A stretch of 64,000 nucleotides of DNA, taken from positions 3,591,501 through 3,655,500 of the forward strand of contig NZ_BAAAXG010000026.1 in assembly GCF_039535475.1 (NCBI RefSeq), in the 5' to 3' direction. The stretch is from Streptomyces showdoensis (GTDB taxonomy: Bacteria; Actinomycetota; Actinomycetes; Streptomycetales; Streptomycetaceae). This document shows, piece after piece, positions 47,229-55,714 of this stretch. The position numbers were made by a program, and so were the translations under genes. Below the pieces are notes generated by a model that was given only the letters and a program-made list of their open reading frames with translations, was not told the origin of the DNA and searched no databases. The stretch's first letter is position 1, and every line of letters starts with the position of its first letter.

Positions 47229-48052
47229 CGACCGGCACCGGCACCATCCAGCTGCTCAGCGACACCCTGGCCAAGGCCAAGGCCGAGGACCGCGCCGCGC
47301 TCATCGCGTACCTCCCGGCCGGGTTCCCGACCGTGGACGGCGGCATCGCCGCGATCAAGGCCGTCTTCGACGGCGGCGCCGACGTCGTGGAGGTCGGCCT
47401 GCCGCACAGCGACCCGGTCCTCGACGGCCCGGTCATCCAGACCGCCGACGACATCGCCCTGCGCGGCGGCGTCAAGATCGCCGACGTCATGCGCACGGTG
47501 CGGGAGGCCCACGCGGCCACCGGCAAGCCGGTCCTCGTCATGACGTACTGGAACCCCATCGACCGCTACGGCGTCGAGCGCTTCACCGAGGAGCTCGCCG
47601 CGGCCGGCGGCGCGGGCTGCATCCTGCCCGACCTGCCGGTCCAGGAGTCCGCGCTCTGGCGGGAGCACGCCGACAAGCACGGTCTCGCCACCGTCTTCGT
47701 CGTCGCCCCCAGCAGCAAGGACGAGCGGCTCGCCACCATCACCGCGGCCGGCTCCGGCTTCGTCTACGCCGCCTCCCTGATGGGCGTCACCGGCACCCGC
47801 GCCTCGGTCGGCGAGCAGGCCTCCGATCTCGTCCGCCGTACCCGGGCCACCTCCGACCTGCCCGTCTGCGTCGGACTCGGCGTCTCGAACGCGGAGCAGG
47901 CGAAGGAGGTCGCCGGCTTCGCCGACGGCGTCATCGTCGGCTCCGCCTTCGTGCAGCGGATCCTCGACGCCGACGGCGACGAGGCCGCCGCGCTCGGCGC
48001 CGTAAGGGAACTGGCGGCCGAACTCGCCGAGGGCGTGCGCCGCACCCCGTAA
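47225..48052 (+). CDS. trpA: Tryptophan synthase alpha chain
   Basis: Cleaves indole-3-glycerol phosphate to indole, which is channelled to TrpB. 275 aa with catalytic Glu56 and Asp67 in [16 protein letters not shown], then [54 protein letters not shown] and [13 protein letters not shown]. The GTG overlaps the trpB stop by 4 nt. A terminator follows 20 nt after the stop. Confidence 0.96.
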   Translation: MTTGTGTIQLLSDTLAKAKAEDRAALIAYLPAGFPTVDGGIAAIKAVFDGGADVVEVGLPHSDPVLDGPVIQTADDIALRGGVKIADVMRTVREAHAATGKPVLVMTYWNPIDRYGVERFTEELAAAGGAGCILPDLPVQESALWREHADKHGLATVFVVAPSSKDERLATITAAGSGFVYAASLMGVTGTRASVGEQASDLVRRTRATSDLPVCVGLGVSNAEQAKEVAGFADGVIVGSAFVQRILDADGDEAAALGAVRELAAELAEGVRRTP

Positions 48053-48072
48053 CCCATACGGGTGGATTCCGG

Positions 48073-48102
48073 ACCGGGGAGGCACGGTGGTGCCTCCCCG
48101 GT
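48073..48102 (+). terminator. Hairpin after trpA
   Basis: Perfect 13-bp stem (48073-48085 with 48090-48102), GGTG loop, 20 nt after the trpA stop and only 14 nt before the next GTG. No T run. It could end trpBA or be the 5' hairpin of the next gene. Confidence 0.7.
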
Positions 48103-48116
48103 TCGTTGCTGTGGGC

Positions 48117-48947
48117 GTGAGCGAGAAGAACAGTGGCGGTACCCAGAGCGCGCGGGAGCGCCTCCAGCAGCAGCGTCAGCGTGACAAGGCCCGCGAGAAG
48201 CAGCGGCGCGTCCTCATCGTGTCGGCCGCGGTCGTCGGCGTCCTCGGTCTGGCCGCGGTCGTCGGGGTGATCGCCGCCAACAGCGGCGGCAAGGACAGCT
48301 CCGACAAGGCCGGCCCCGTGGTCGCCCCCACCGGGGCCATCGGCGGCGACAAGCCCGCCATCCCCCAGGGCAGGCCGGACGCCCCGTCCACGCTCGCGAT
48401 CTGGGAGGACTTCCGCTGCCCCGCCTGCGCCCAGTTCGAGAACTTCTTCCGGGACACCATCCACGAGCTGGAGGCCTCGGGCGCCGTCAAGGCCGAGTAC
48501 CACCTCGCCACCCTGATCGACGGCAACATGGGCGGCAGCGGCTCCCTGCGCGCCGCCAACGCGGCGGCCTGCGCCCAGGACGCCGGGAAGTTCACGCAGT
48601 ACCACGACGTGCTCTACATCAACCAGCCGCAGGAGACCGACGACGCCTACGCGAAGAACGACAAGCTGATCGAGCTCGCGGCGAAGGTCCCCGGGCTCGA
48701 CACCCCCGCCTTCCGCACCTGTGTCGAGGACGGCACGCACGACGCCTGGGTGAAGAAGTCGAACGACGCCTTCAAGGCCAGCGAGTTCACCGGCACCCCC
48801 TCCGTCCTGCTCAACGGCGAATCGATCTTCCCGTCGAAGGGGAACGAGCAGATCTCCGTGGAGAACCTGAAGAAGTGGGTCGCCGAGGCCAACAAGGGCA
48901 AGAAGGCCGGCACGGCCTCCCCGGCCGCCGGATCCGCAGCCCGCTGA
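48117..48947 (+). CDS. Membrane-anchored DsbA-like thioredoxin-fold protein (CPAC)
   Basis: 276 aa, same build as the protein at 16896-17711: charged helical N-terminus (SARERLQQQRQRDKAREKQR), one membrane span at about 32-54 (VLIVSAAVVGVLGLAAVVGV), and an external DsbA/thioredoxin_4 domain with C101-P-A-C104 and the cis-Pro loop GTPSVLL. A second Cys pair (AAACAQDAG, FRTCVED) may form a structural disulphide. GTG at 48117 (SEKNSGGTQ) is chosen over the frame opening at 48087, which lies in the trpA hairpin. lgt follows. Confidence 0.88.
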   Translation: MSEKNSGGTQSARERLQQQRQRDKAREKQRRVLIVSAAVVGVLGLAAVVGVIAANSGGKDSSDKAGPVVAPTGAIGGDKPAIPQGRPDAPSTLAIWEDFRCPACAQFENFFRDTIHELEASGAVKAEYHLATLIDGNMGGSGSLRAANAAACAQDAGKFTQYHDVLYINQPQETDDAYAKNDKLIELAAKVPGLDTPAFRTCVEDGTHDAWVKKSNDAFKASEFTGTPSVLLNGESIFPSKGNEQISVENLKKWVAEANKGKKAGTASPAAGSAAR

Positions 48948-49064
48948 CCCCTCCCGGCGGGGTCCGCACGGCCTCCCGCGGACCTCGTCCGTCACGGTAG
49001 TTACGGAGAAGTTGCCGGGCTGGCTGCCGCGGGGCCCGCCCGGCAAGGTAGCGTCGGACCTGCC

Positions 49065-50087
49065 ATGGACCTTGCCTACATTCCCAGCCCGTCGACCGGC
49101 GTGATCAACCTCGGACCGATCCCGCTGCGCGGCTATGCCTTCTGCATCATCATCGGTGTCTTCGTCGCCGTCTGGCTCGGCAACAAGCGCTGGATCGCCC
49201 GGGGCGGCACCGCCGGCACCGTGGCCGACATCGCCGTCTGGGCCGTGCCCTTCGGCCTCGTCGGCGGCCGGCTCTACCACGTGATCACCGACTACCAGCT
49301 GTACTTCAGCGAGGGTGAGAACTGGGTCGACGCCTTCAAGATCTGGGAGGGCGGCCTCGGTATCTGGGGCGCCATCGCGCTCGGCGCCGTCGGCGCCTGG
49401 ATCGGCTGCCGCCGTCGCGGCATCCCGCTCCCGGCGTACGCGGACGCCATCGCGCCCGGCATCGCCCTCGCCCAGGCCATCGGCCGCTGGGGCAACTGGT
49501 TCAACCAGGAGCTCTACGGCAAGCCGACCGACCTGCCCTGGGCGCTGAAGATCACCGCGGGTGCCAACCGCGAGGCCGGCCTCTACCACCCGACCTTCCT
49601 CTACGAGTCGCTCTGGTGCGTCGGCGTCGCGCTCCTGGTCATCTGGGCGGACCGCCGCTTCAAGCTGGGCCACGGCCGCGCCTTCGCGCTGTACGTCGCC
49701 GCGTACTGCGCCGGCCGCGGCTGGATCGAGTACATGCGCGTCGACGAGGCGCACCACATCCTCGGCCTGCGGCTGAACGTGTGGACGGCGATCGTCGTCT
49801 TCGTCCTCGCGGTCGCCTACATCGTGATCTCGGCGAAGGTCCGCCCGGGCCGCGAGGAGATCGTCGAGCCGAGGTCGGAGAAGTCCGACAAGGCTGACGA
49901 GGACGGCAAGGACGGCAAGGACGGCAAGGCGGAGACGGGCGACACGGCGGGCGACGAGGCCGCCGACGAGAAGAAGGACGCCGACGCCGACGCCGACGCC
50001 GACGGCGACAAGGCCGACGCCGCCCCGGCCGAGGGCGCCCCCTCCAAGGACGGCGCGGACAACGGCGCAGGCGCCGGCGGGCGCTGA
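49065..50087 (+). CDS. lgt: Prolipoprotein diacylglyceryl transferase
   Basis: Integral membrane enzyme adding diacylglycerol to the lipobox Cys, the step before LspA. 340 aa with seven predicted spans. Signature motifs are LVGGRLYHVITDY, WEGGLGIWGAI, and GRWGNWFNQELYGKPTDLPW (the Lgt signature with the essential Arg), then HPTFLYESLW and GRGWIEYMRVDEAH. A cytoplasmic C-terminal tail of about 70 residues is highly acidic, with Asp-Ala repeats encoded by five GACGCC units near 49978-50010. ATG at 49065, 10 nt after TAGCGT (49049-49054). Confidence 0.95.
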   Translation: MDLAYIPSPSTGVINLGPIPLRGYAFCIIIGVFVAVWLGNKRWIARGGTAGTVADIAVWAVPFGLVGGRLYHVITDYQLYFSEGENWVDAFKIWEGGLGIWGAIALGAVGAWIGCRRRGIPLPAYADAIAPGIALAQAIGRWGNWFNQELYGKPTDLPWALKITAGANREAGLYHPTFLYESLWCVGVALLVIWADRRFKLGHGRAFALYVAAYCAGRGWIEYMRVDEAHHILGLRLNVWTAIVVFVLAVAYIVISAKVRPGREEIVEPRSEKSDKADEDGKDGKDGKAETGDTAGDEAADEKKDADADADADGDKADAAPAEGAPSKDGADNGAGAGGR

Positions 50088-50107
50088 CACCGGCGACGGA
50101 CACGGCC

Positions 50108-50143
50108 AAGGGCCGTCGGGACCATCGGGTCCCGGCGGCCCTT
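50108..50143. terminator. Bidirectional terminator between lgt and the minus-strand operon
   Basis: 16-bp stem (50108-50123 with 50128-50143, one G-T pair), ATCG loop, 20 nt after the lgt stop and 34 nt beyond the end of the last minus-strand gene. Confidence 0.85.
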
Positions 50144-50177
50144 CGCGTTTCCGGCCGGCTCGGCCCGCTCAGCCCGC

Positions 50178-50984
50178 TCAGGCCGTACGGGCCGCGAGGG
50201 CCAGGACGCGGCGGGCGCCCTCGACGACGGCGGCGTCCACGAAGCGGCCGTCGGGGAGGGCGAGCGCCCCCTCCTCGGCCTCCGCCGCCTTGACGACCTC
50301 CTCGGCCGCGGCGATCTCGTCGGGCGTGGGGCGGTAGGCGCGGGCGATGACCGGGAGCTGGCGCGGGTGGATCGCGGCCCGGCCGAGGAAGCCCATGGCC
50401 CGGCCCCGCGCGCACCCGGCGGCGAGCGCGTCCAGGTCGCGGACGTCGGGGTGGACCGACTGGACCGGGGGCGGGAGCGCGGCGGCGCGGGCGGCGACCA
50501 CGACCCGGCTGCGCGGCCAGTCGAGGCCGCTGTCCTCCTGTACGCCCAGGTCGGCGGCGAGGTCGGCCTCGCCGAGGGCGATGCCGTGGACCGAGGGGTG
50601 GGCGGCGGCGATGGCGTACGCGTGCTCGACGGCCAGGGCGTTCTCCAGGAGCGGGTAGAGCGGGAGGCCCTGGGCGAGCTCGACGATCCGGTGGATGTCA
50701 GTGGGGTGTGTCACCTTGGGAACACGGAGAGCGACGATCCCGGGGAGGGGTGCGAGTGCGCGGATGTCACGGGGCGTGTGGATGCGGACGTGGATCGGTA
50801 CGGGGTGGGGTTCGGCGAGCAGTTCGGCGGTCGCGGCCAAGGCGTAGGCCTTGCGGTCCGGGGCCACCGAGTCCTCCAGGTCGACGATGACGACGTCGGC
50901 TCCGGAGGCCAGGGCCTTGCGGACCACGGACGGGCGGTCGCCGGGGGCGTAGAGCCAGGTGAGGGGGGTCGCGGCCCGGGTCAT
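50178..50984 (-). CDS. HpcH/HpaI-type aldolase, CitE-like CoA-ester lyase
   Basis: 268-aa (beta-alpha)8 lyase of the CitE family, which cleaves or forms acyl-CoA hydroxy acids (malyl-, citramalyl-, citryl-CoA types). It begins TWLYAPGDRPSVVRKALASG and has ADVVIVDLEDSVAPDRKAYA (metal-binding Asp/Glu), VALRVPKVTHP, LYPLLENALAVEHAYAIAAA and HGIALGEADLAADLG (metal ligand Glu). It ends the seven-gene operon and overlaps the CoA-transferase gene by 4 nt, suggesting that the two act in sequence on a CoA ester. The substrate is unknown. Confidence 0.87.
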   Translation of the reverse strand: MTRAATPLTWLYAPGDRPSVVRKALASGADVVIVDLEDSVAPDRKAYALAATAELLAEPHPVPIHVRIHTPRDIRALAPLPGIVALRVPKVTHPTDIHRIVELAQGLPLYPLLENALAVEHAYAIAAAHPSVHGIALGEADLAADLGVQEDSGLDWPRSRVVVAARAAALPPPVQSVHPDVRDLDALAAGCARGRAMGFLGRAAIHPRQLPVIARAYRPTPDEIAAAEEVVKAAEAEEGALALPDGRFVDAAVVEGARRVLALAARTA

Positions 50985-52195
50985 ACGGCGCCCTCCTCGC
51001 GCAGGGCGGCGATCTCGGCGCCGGTGAGGCCCAGCTCGGTGAGGAGCTCGGTGGTGTCGGCGCCGTGCGGCCGGCCGGCCCAGCGGATGCGGCCGGGGGT
51101 CTCGGAGAGCCGGAAGAGGACGTTCTGCATGCGGATCGGGCCGAGTTCGGGGTCCGGGACCTCGGTGACGGTGTCGAGGGCCTGGAACTGGGGGTCGGCG
51201 AGCACGTCCCGGACGTCGTAGACCGGGGCGATCGCGGCCTCCGCCTTCTCGAACGCGGCCAGGGCCTCCTCGCGGGTGTGGCGGGCGATCCAGGAGCCGA
51301 CCGCCTCGTCGAGGAGCTCCGCGTGCGCGGCCCGGCCGGTGCCGTCCGCGAACCAGGGCTCGTCGATCAGCTCCGGGCGGCCGACCAGGCGCAGCACGCG
51401 TTCGGCGATGGACTGGGCGGAGGTGGAGACGGCGACCCAGGATCCGTCGGAGGTCCGGTAGGTGTTGCGCGGGGCGTTGTTGCGGGAGCGGTTGCCGGTG
51501 CGGGGCTGGACGTAGCCGAGCTGGTCGTACCAGAGGGGGTGGGGTCCGATGACGGAGAGCATCGGTTCGATGATGGCCATGTCGACGACCTGGCCGCGGC
51601 CGGTGGTGTTCCTGGCGGTGAGCGCGGTCATCACCGCGTACGCGGTGGCGAGGGCGGCGATGGAGTCGGCGAGGCCGAAGGGCGGCAGGGTCGGCGGTCC
51701 GTCGGGTTCGCCGGTGATGGCGGCGAAGCCGCTCATGGCCTCGGCGAGGGTGCCGAAGCCGGGCCGGTGGGCGTACGGGCCGAACTGGCCGAAGCCGGTG
51801 ACCCGGGCGAGCACCAGCCGCGGGTTGACGGCGGACAGCTCGTCCCAGCCGAGGTCCCAGCGCTCCAGGGTGCCGGGCCGGAAGTTCTCCACGATCACGT
51901 CGGCGTCGGCGGCCAGCCGCAGCAGGGTGTCGCGGCCGCCGGGGGCGGACAGGTCCAGGGTCATCGTCCGCTTGTTGCGGCCGAGGACCTTCCACCACAG
52001 GCCGACCCCGTCCTTCGCCGGGCCGTGGCCGCGGGACGGGTCGGGCCGGCGGGGGTGCTCGATCTTGACGACCTCGGCACCGAAGTCGCCGAGCATCATC
52101 GCCGCGAGCGGACCGGCGAAGAGGGTGGCGAGGTCGAGGACGCGCAGTCCGCGGAGGGGCGGGGCGGGCGCGGCGGACGGGTCGGCGGCGGTCAT
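50981..52195 (-). CDS. CaiB/BaiF family (class III) CoA-transferase
   Basis: 404 aa. Class III transferases move CoA between carboxylic acids through an aspartyl intermediate. Visible are LRVLDLATLFAGPLAAMMLG with FGAEVVKIEHP, RNKRTMTLDL, ADVIVENFRPGTLERWDLGW, and RVTGFGQFGPYAHRPGFGTL followed by SGFAAITGEPDGPP. The catalytic Asp should be in PPFGLADSIAALATAYAVM. It overlaps the ribokinase gene upstream and the CitE-like lyase gene downstream by 4 nt each. The acid substrate cannot be told. Confidence 0.9.
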   Translation of the reverse strand: MTAADPSAAPAPPLRGLRVLDLATLFAGPLAAMMLGDFGAEVVKIEHPRRPDPSRGHGPAKDGVGLWWKVLGRNKRTMTLDLSAPGGRDTLLRLAADADVIVENFRPGTLERWDLGWDELSAVNPRLVLARVTGFGQFGPYAHRPGFGTLAEAMSGFAAITGEPDGPPTLPPFGLADSIAALATAYAVMTALTARNTTGRGQVVDMAIIEPMLSVIGPHPLWYDQLGYVQPRTGNRSRNNAPRNTYRTSDGSWVAVSTSAQSIAERVLRLVGRPELIDEPWFADGTGRAAHAELLDEAVGSWIARHTREEALAAFEKAEAAIAPVYDVRDVLADPQFQALDTVTEVPDPELGPIRMQNVLFRLSETPGRIRWAGRPHGADTTELLTELGLTGAEIAALREEGAV

Positions 52196-53103
52196 GCGGG
52201 CTCCGCCTCCGGCTCTCCGGCCGCCGCCTCGATCTCGGAGCGGTACGGCATCGAGGTGGACGCGCCGGCGCGCTGGACCGAGAGCGCGGCGGCGGCCGAG
52301 GCCCAGGCGAGCGCCCCCGGCACGGGACGGCCCTCCGCCAGGGCGACGGCCAGGGCGCCGACGAAGGTGTCGCCCGCGGCGGTGGTGTCCACGGCCCGGA
52401 CGCGGGGCGCGGGCACGGTGACGGGTTCGGCGCCGCGCGTGGCGTACAGGCAGCCGGAGGCGCCGAGGGTGATCACCACCTCGGGGACGAACCGCAGCAG
52501 GGCCTGCGCGGCGGCGTGTGGTTCGGCATGGCCGGTGAGGGCGGCGGCCTCGTGCTCGTTGGGGACCAACAGGTCGGTGGCGGCGAGGAGTTCCGGTGGC
52601 AGGGCACGGGCGGGGGCGGGGGTGAGGACGGTGCGCACGCCGAGGCCGCGGGCGGTGCGGGCGCCCTCGACGACGACGGAGAGGGGGAGTTCGAGCTGGA
52701 GGAGCAGGGCGTCGGCGGTGCCGATCAGGGCCTCGTCGCCGTGGGTGAGGGAGGTGACGGTGCCGTTGGCGCCGGGGACGACGACGATCGCGTTGCCGCC
52801 CTCGTCGTCGACGACGATGTGCGCCGTGCCGGAGGGGCCCTCGACGGTGCGCAGCAGGTCGGTGTCGACGCCGCTGTGTTCGAGGGCGGACCGGAGCCGG
52901 GCGCCGAACTCGTCGGCGCCGACCGCGCCGATCAGCGACACCTCCGCTCCGGCCCGGGCGGCGGCGACGGCCTGGTTGGCGCCCTTGCCGCCGGGGACGG
53001 TGCGGAACTCGCGGCCGGTCACGGTCTCGCCGCGGGCGGGGGCCCTGGGCACATAGGCCACGAGGTCCATGTTCGTGCTGCCGAGCACGACGATGCTGGT
53101 CAT
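52192..53103 (-). CDS. rbsK: PfkB-family carbohydrate kinase, ribokinase type
   Basis: 303 aa, closest in layout to ribokinase: IVVLGSTNMDLVAYVPRAPA at the start, RTVPGGKGANQAVAAARAGA (ribose-binding GGKGANQ), PSGTAHIVVDDEGGNAIVVV, LVPNEHEAAALTG, and AVDTTAAGDTFVGALAVALA with the catalytic Asp in the anion hole (usually DTTGAGD, here DTTAAGD). It would phosphorylate ribose or a related pentose or nucleoside. Its place directly after four ADP-ribosylglycohydrolase genes suggests that it acts on a released ribosyl product. It overlaps both neighbours by 4 nt. Confidence 0.88.
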   Translation of the reverse strand: MTSIVVLGSTNMDLVAYVPRAPARGETVTGREFRTVPGGKGANQAVAAARAGAEVSLIGAVGADEFGARLRSALEHSGVDTDLLRTVEGPSGTAHIVVDDEGGNAIVVVPGANGTVTSLTHGDEALIGTADALLLQLELPLSVVVEGARTARGLGVRTVLTPAPARALPPELLAATDLLVPNEHEAAALTGHAEPHAAAQALLRFVPEVVITLGASGCLYATRGAEPVTVPAPRVRAVDTTAAGDTFVGALAVALAEGRPVPGALAWASAAAALSVQRAGASTSMPYRSEIEAAAGEPEAEPA

Positions 53104-54566
53104 GGGCGTACGGCCTCCGAGTGGGTCAGTGCGGCCAGGGTGTCGAAACCGATGCCGTCGAAGGACGGCACCGAGGTGGCGAGACGGTTCTTGAGGGGGG
53201 AGGTCCAGCGTGCGGGCAGCCGGTCCGGGTGACCGGCGAGCAGTCCGGCGACGGAGCCGGCCGTGGCGCCGTTGGAGTCGGTGTCCCAGCCGCCCGAGAC
53301 GGCGGCGCAGACCGAGCGGGTGAAGTCGCCGTCGGCGTGGGTGAGGGCGGCGGCGAGGAGGGCGGCGTTGGGGACGGCATGGACCCAGTGATACCCGCCG
53401 AACCGGGCGTGGAGCCGGTCCACGACCGGGTCGAAGTCCCGGGGCGCGCGGGTGTCGCGGGCGAGGGCGATGCCGTACCGCACGGCCTCGGCCAGCCGTG
53501 ACTCCGGTGGGACGACGGCGAGTCCGGCGGCCAGGGCCCGGTGGACGTCGGCGCTGCCGCCGGCGGCCGCCGCGAGGGTGGCGGCGACGAACATGGCGCC
53601 GTACACGCCGTTGCCGGTGTGGGTGAGCACCGCGTCCCGGTGTGCCTGCCGGGCGGCGGCGGCCGGGTCGCCGGGACGGGTCCAGCCGTGCACGTCGGCG
53701 CGGATCTGGGCGCCGATCCACTCCCGGAACGGGTTGCGGCGGGAGGCGGTGAGCGGGGGTTCGACGCCGTCGAGGAGGTTGCGGTAGGCGATCCGCTCGG
53801 CGGTGAAGGTGCGGCCGGCGGGCAGTTCGTCGAGCCAGATCCGGGCGACGTCGGCGGTGCTGAAGCCGCGGCCGTGGCGGCGGAGCAGGAGCAGGCCGAG
53901 GAGGGGGTAGTTGAGGTCGTCGTCCTCGGGCATGCCGTCGATGTTCTCGGCGAGGGAGGTGGCGGCGGAGCGCCGGTTCCAGGGGTGCGCGGCGAGCAGG
54001 GCGGGGGGTACGCCGCGGGCCGTGAACCAGTCGGCGAGCGGCCAGTTGCCGGTGGCGCGGGCGAGGGCGCGGAGGGCGTCCAGGGGCAGCTTCTCGACCG
54101 GCTTGCCGAGCAGGCAGCCGACGGCCCGGCCCAGCCAGGCGGCGTGCAGGCGGGGGAGGAGGCCGGGGAAGGGGTCCGGGAGGAGGCCGGGTGCCGGGTG
54201 CCGTCGTCGGTCGTCCGGCCAGTCGGGGCAGGCGGCGACGATGGCCGCGAGGTCGGTGGGTTCGCGGGAGGACAGGGGGGAGGGGAGGGCGGCCAGGGCG
54301 TCCAGGAGTTCTTCGGCCAGCGGCCGCAGCGCGGGGTGGGCGGTGGGGGAGGCGCCGGCGGTGGCCGGGGCCGGGGGGCCGCCGGCCGCCTGCCAGCGGG
54401 CGGCGAGTGCGCCGGCGTCGCGGCCGTCCTCCGCCGCCTGGCGCAGCTCGTGTCCGACCAGGTCCTCGGGCTGGACCCAGGTCAGCCGCAGCGGGGCGCC
54501 GGCCGCGCCCGACGGGCCCGGGGCCGGTCCTGCGGGCGTCCGGGTCCCGGCTTCGGCGGTCGTCAT
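53100..54566 (-). CDS. ADP-ribosylglycohydrolase-family protein D, with extra N-terminal region
   Basis: 488 aa. The first 110 residues or so, containing LRLTWVQPEDLVGHELRQAA, are not part of the DraG fold. The DraG/ARH domain follows: RLHAAWLGRAVGCLLGKPVE, then MPEDDDLNYPLLGLLLL in place of the usual TDDT metal motif, AERIAYRNLLDGVEPPLTAS, HTGNGVYGAMFVAATLAAAA, and AVSGGWDTDSNGATAGSVAG with the second metal motif GWDTDS intact. It probably still binds at least part of the dinuclear Mg site. The 4-nt overlaps on both sides show tight coupling. Confidence 0.85.
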   Translation of the reverse strand: MTTAEAGTRTPAGPAPGPSGAAGAPLRLTWVQPEDLVGHELRQAAEDGRDAGALAARWQAAGGPPAPATAGASPTAHPALRPLAEELLDALAALPSPLSSREPTDLAAIVAACPDWPDDRRRHPAPGLLPDPFPGLLPRLHAAWLGRAVGCLLGKPVEKLPLDALRALARATGNWPLADWFTARGVPPALLAAHPWNRRSAATSLAENIDGMPEDDDLNYPLLGLLLLRRHGRGFSTADVARIWLDELPAGRTFTAERIAYRNLLDGVEPPLTASRRNPFREWIGAQIRADVHGWTRPGDPAAAARQAHRDAVLTHTGNGVYGAMFVAATLAAAAGGSADVHRALAAGLAVVPPESRLAEAVRYGIALARDTRAPRDFDPVVDRLHARFGGYHWVHAVPNAALLAAALTHADGDFTRSVCAAVSGGWDTDSNGATAGSVAGLLAGHPDRLPARWTSPLKNRLATSVPSFDGIGFDTLAALTHSEAVRP

Positions 54567-55714
54567 CGGGCCGTGCCGGTCAGGGCCGCGTAGGCGGACT
54601 CGTGGGCGCGGCGACGGGCGGTGTCGCGGGCGTGGACCTCGCGGGCGACCGCGGCGAGGGCGGTCGCCGGGGCGTGCAGGTCGAGGCGGCTGGCCTCGGC
54701 CACCCGCTTCGCCCACTCCGCGGGGATCACCGACTCGCCGCCCAGCGCCCCGGCGATCGCGCCCGCCATCGTGGCGATCGAGTCGCAGTCCCGGCCGTAG
54801 TTGACCGCGCCCAGGACCGTGCGGCGGTAGTCGCCCGCGCCGACGAGCAGCATGCCGAGGGCGATGGGCAGTTCCTCGATCGCGTGGACGCGGGAGGGGC
54901 GGCGGGCGTCGAGGGAGGGGGCCCGGTAGTCGGGGCCGACGGAGTCGTACGGGGCGACCGCGCGGCGCAGCGGGTCGAGCGCGGACTCGAAGTCGCGGTG
55001 GGACGCGGCGACTTCGGTGACGGCCCGGATCGCGGCGCGGGTGCCGTCCTTGGCGAGCGCCAGCGCCGTGTCGACGACCGAGCGCGGGGTGGCGCCCGGG
55101 ACGCAGGCCGCGGCGACCGCCGCCGCGAAGACGCCGGCCGCTTCCCGGCCGTAGGAGGACTGGTGGGCGCCCGCGAGGTCGAGCGCCTCGGCGTAGGCGC
55201 CCGCCGGGTTCGCCGCGTTCACCAGGCCGACCGGGGCCATGTACATCGCGGCCCCGCAGTTGACGATGTTCCCGGTGCCGGCCTCGCGGGGGTCGGCGTG
55301 GCCGTAGTGGAGCCGGGCCACGATCCACTTCTCGGCCAGGAACACCCGCTGGAGGGGGAGCGCCTCCGCCTCCAGTTCGGGGATCCACACGGGGCGGCCC
55401 ATGAGTTCGGGGACCAGGTGCTCGGCGACGGCGTACGCGTCGAGGTGGTCGCGGACCTCCTCGTACACCCTGATCAGGGCGTGCGTCATCAAGGTGTCGT
55501 CGGTGACGTGCCCGTCGCCCTTGTGGTACGGCGCGATGGGGCGCGCGGTGCGCCAGGCCCCGCCGTTCCAGGGGCCGACGATGCCGGTGACGCGGCCGCC
55601 GTGGCGTTCCAGGATCTGGGCGGGCGTGTAGCCCTCGACGGGGCCGCCGAGGGCGTCGCCGACGGCGGCGCCGATGAGGCTGCCGGTGATCCGGTCATCC
55701 AGAGTGGGTGTCAT
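54563..55714 (-). CDS. ADP-ribosylglycohydrolase-family protein C
   Basis: 383 aa, complete DraG/ARH fold. It begins LDDRITGSLIGAAVGDALGG, has the first metal motif in HVTDDTLMTHALIRVY and the second in VNYGRDCDSIATMAGAIAGA, so both metal centres are predicted. Proteins of this family remove ADP-ribose from proteins or small molecules, or hydrolyse related N-glycosides. ATG at 55714 (MTPTLDD) is preferred; an in-frame GTG at 55729 is possible. It overlaps the upstream gene by 20 nt. Confidence 0.88.
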   Translation of the reverse strand: MTPTLDDRITGSLIGAAVGDALGGPVEGYTPAQILERHGGRVTGIVGPWNGGAWRTARPIAPYHKGDGHVTDDTLMTHALIRVYEEVRDHLDAYAVAEHLVPELMGRPVWIPELEAEALPLQRVFLAEKWIVARLHYGHADPREAGTGNIVNCGAAMYMAPVGLVNAANPAGAYAEALDLAGAHQSSYGREAAGVFAAAVAAACVPGATPRSVVDTALALAKDGTRAAIRAVTEVAASHRDFESALDPLRRAVAPYDSVGPDYRAPSLDARRPSRVHAIEELPIALGMLLVGAGDYRRTVLGAVNYGRDCDSIATMAGAIAGALGGESVIPAEWAKRVAEASRLDLHAPATALAAVAREVHARDTARRRAHESAYAALTGTAR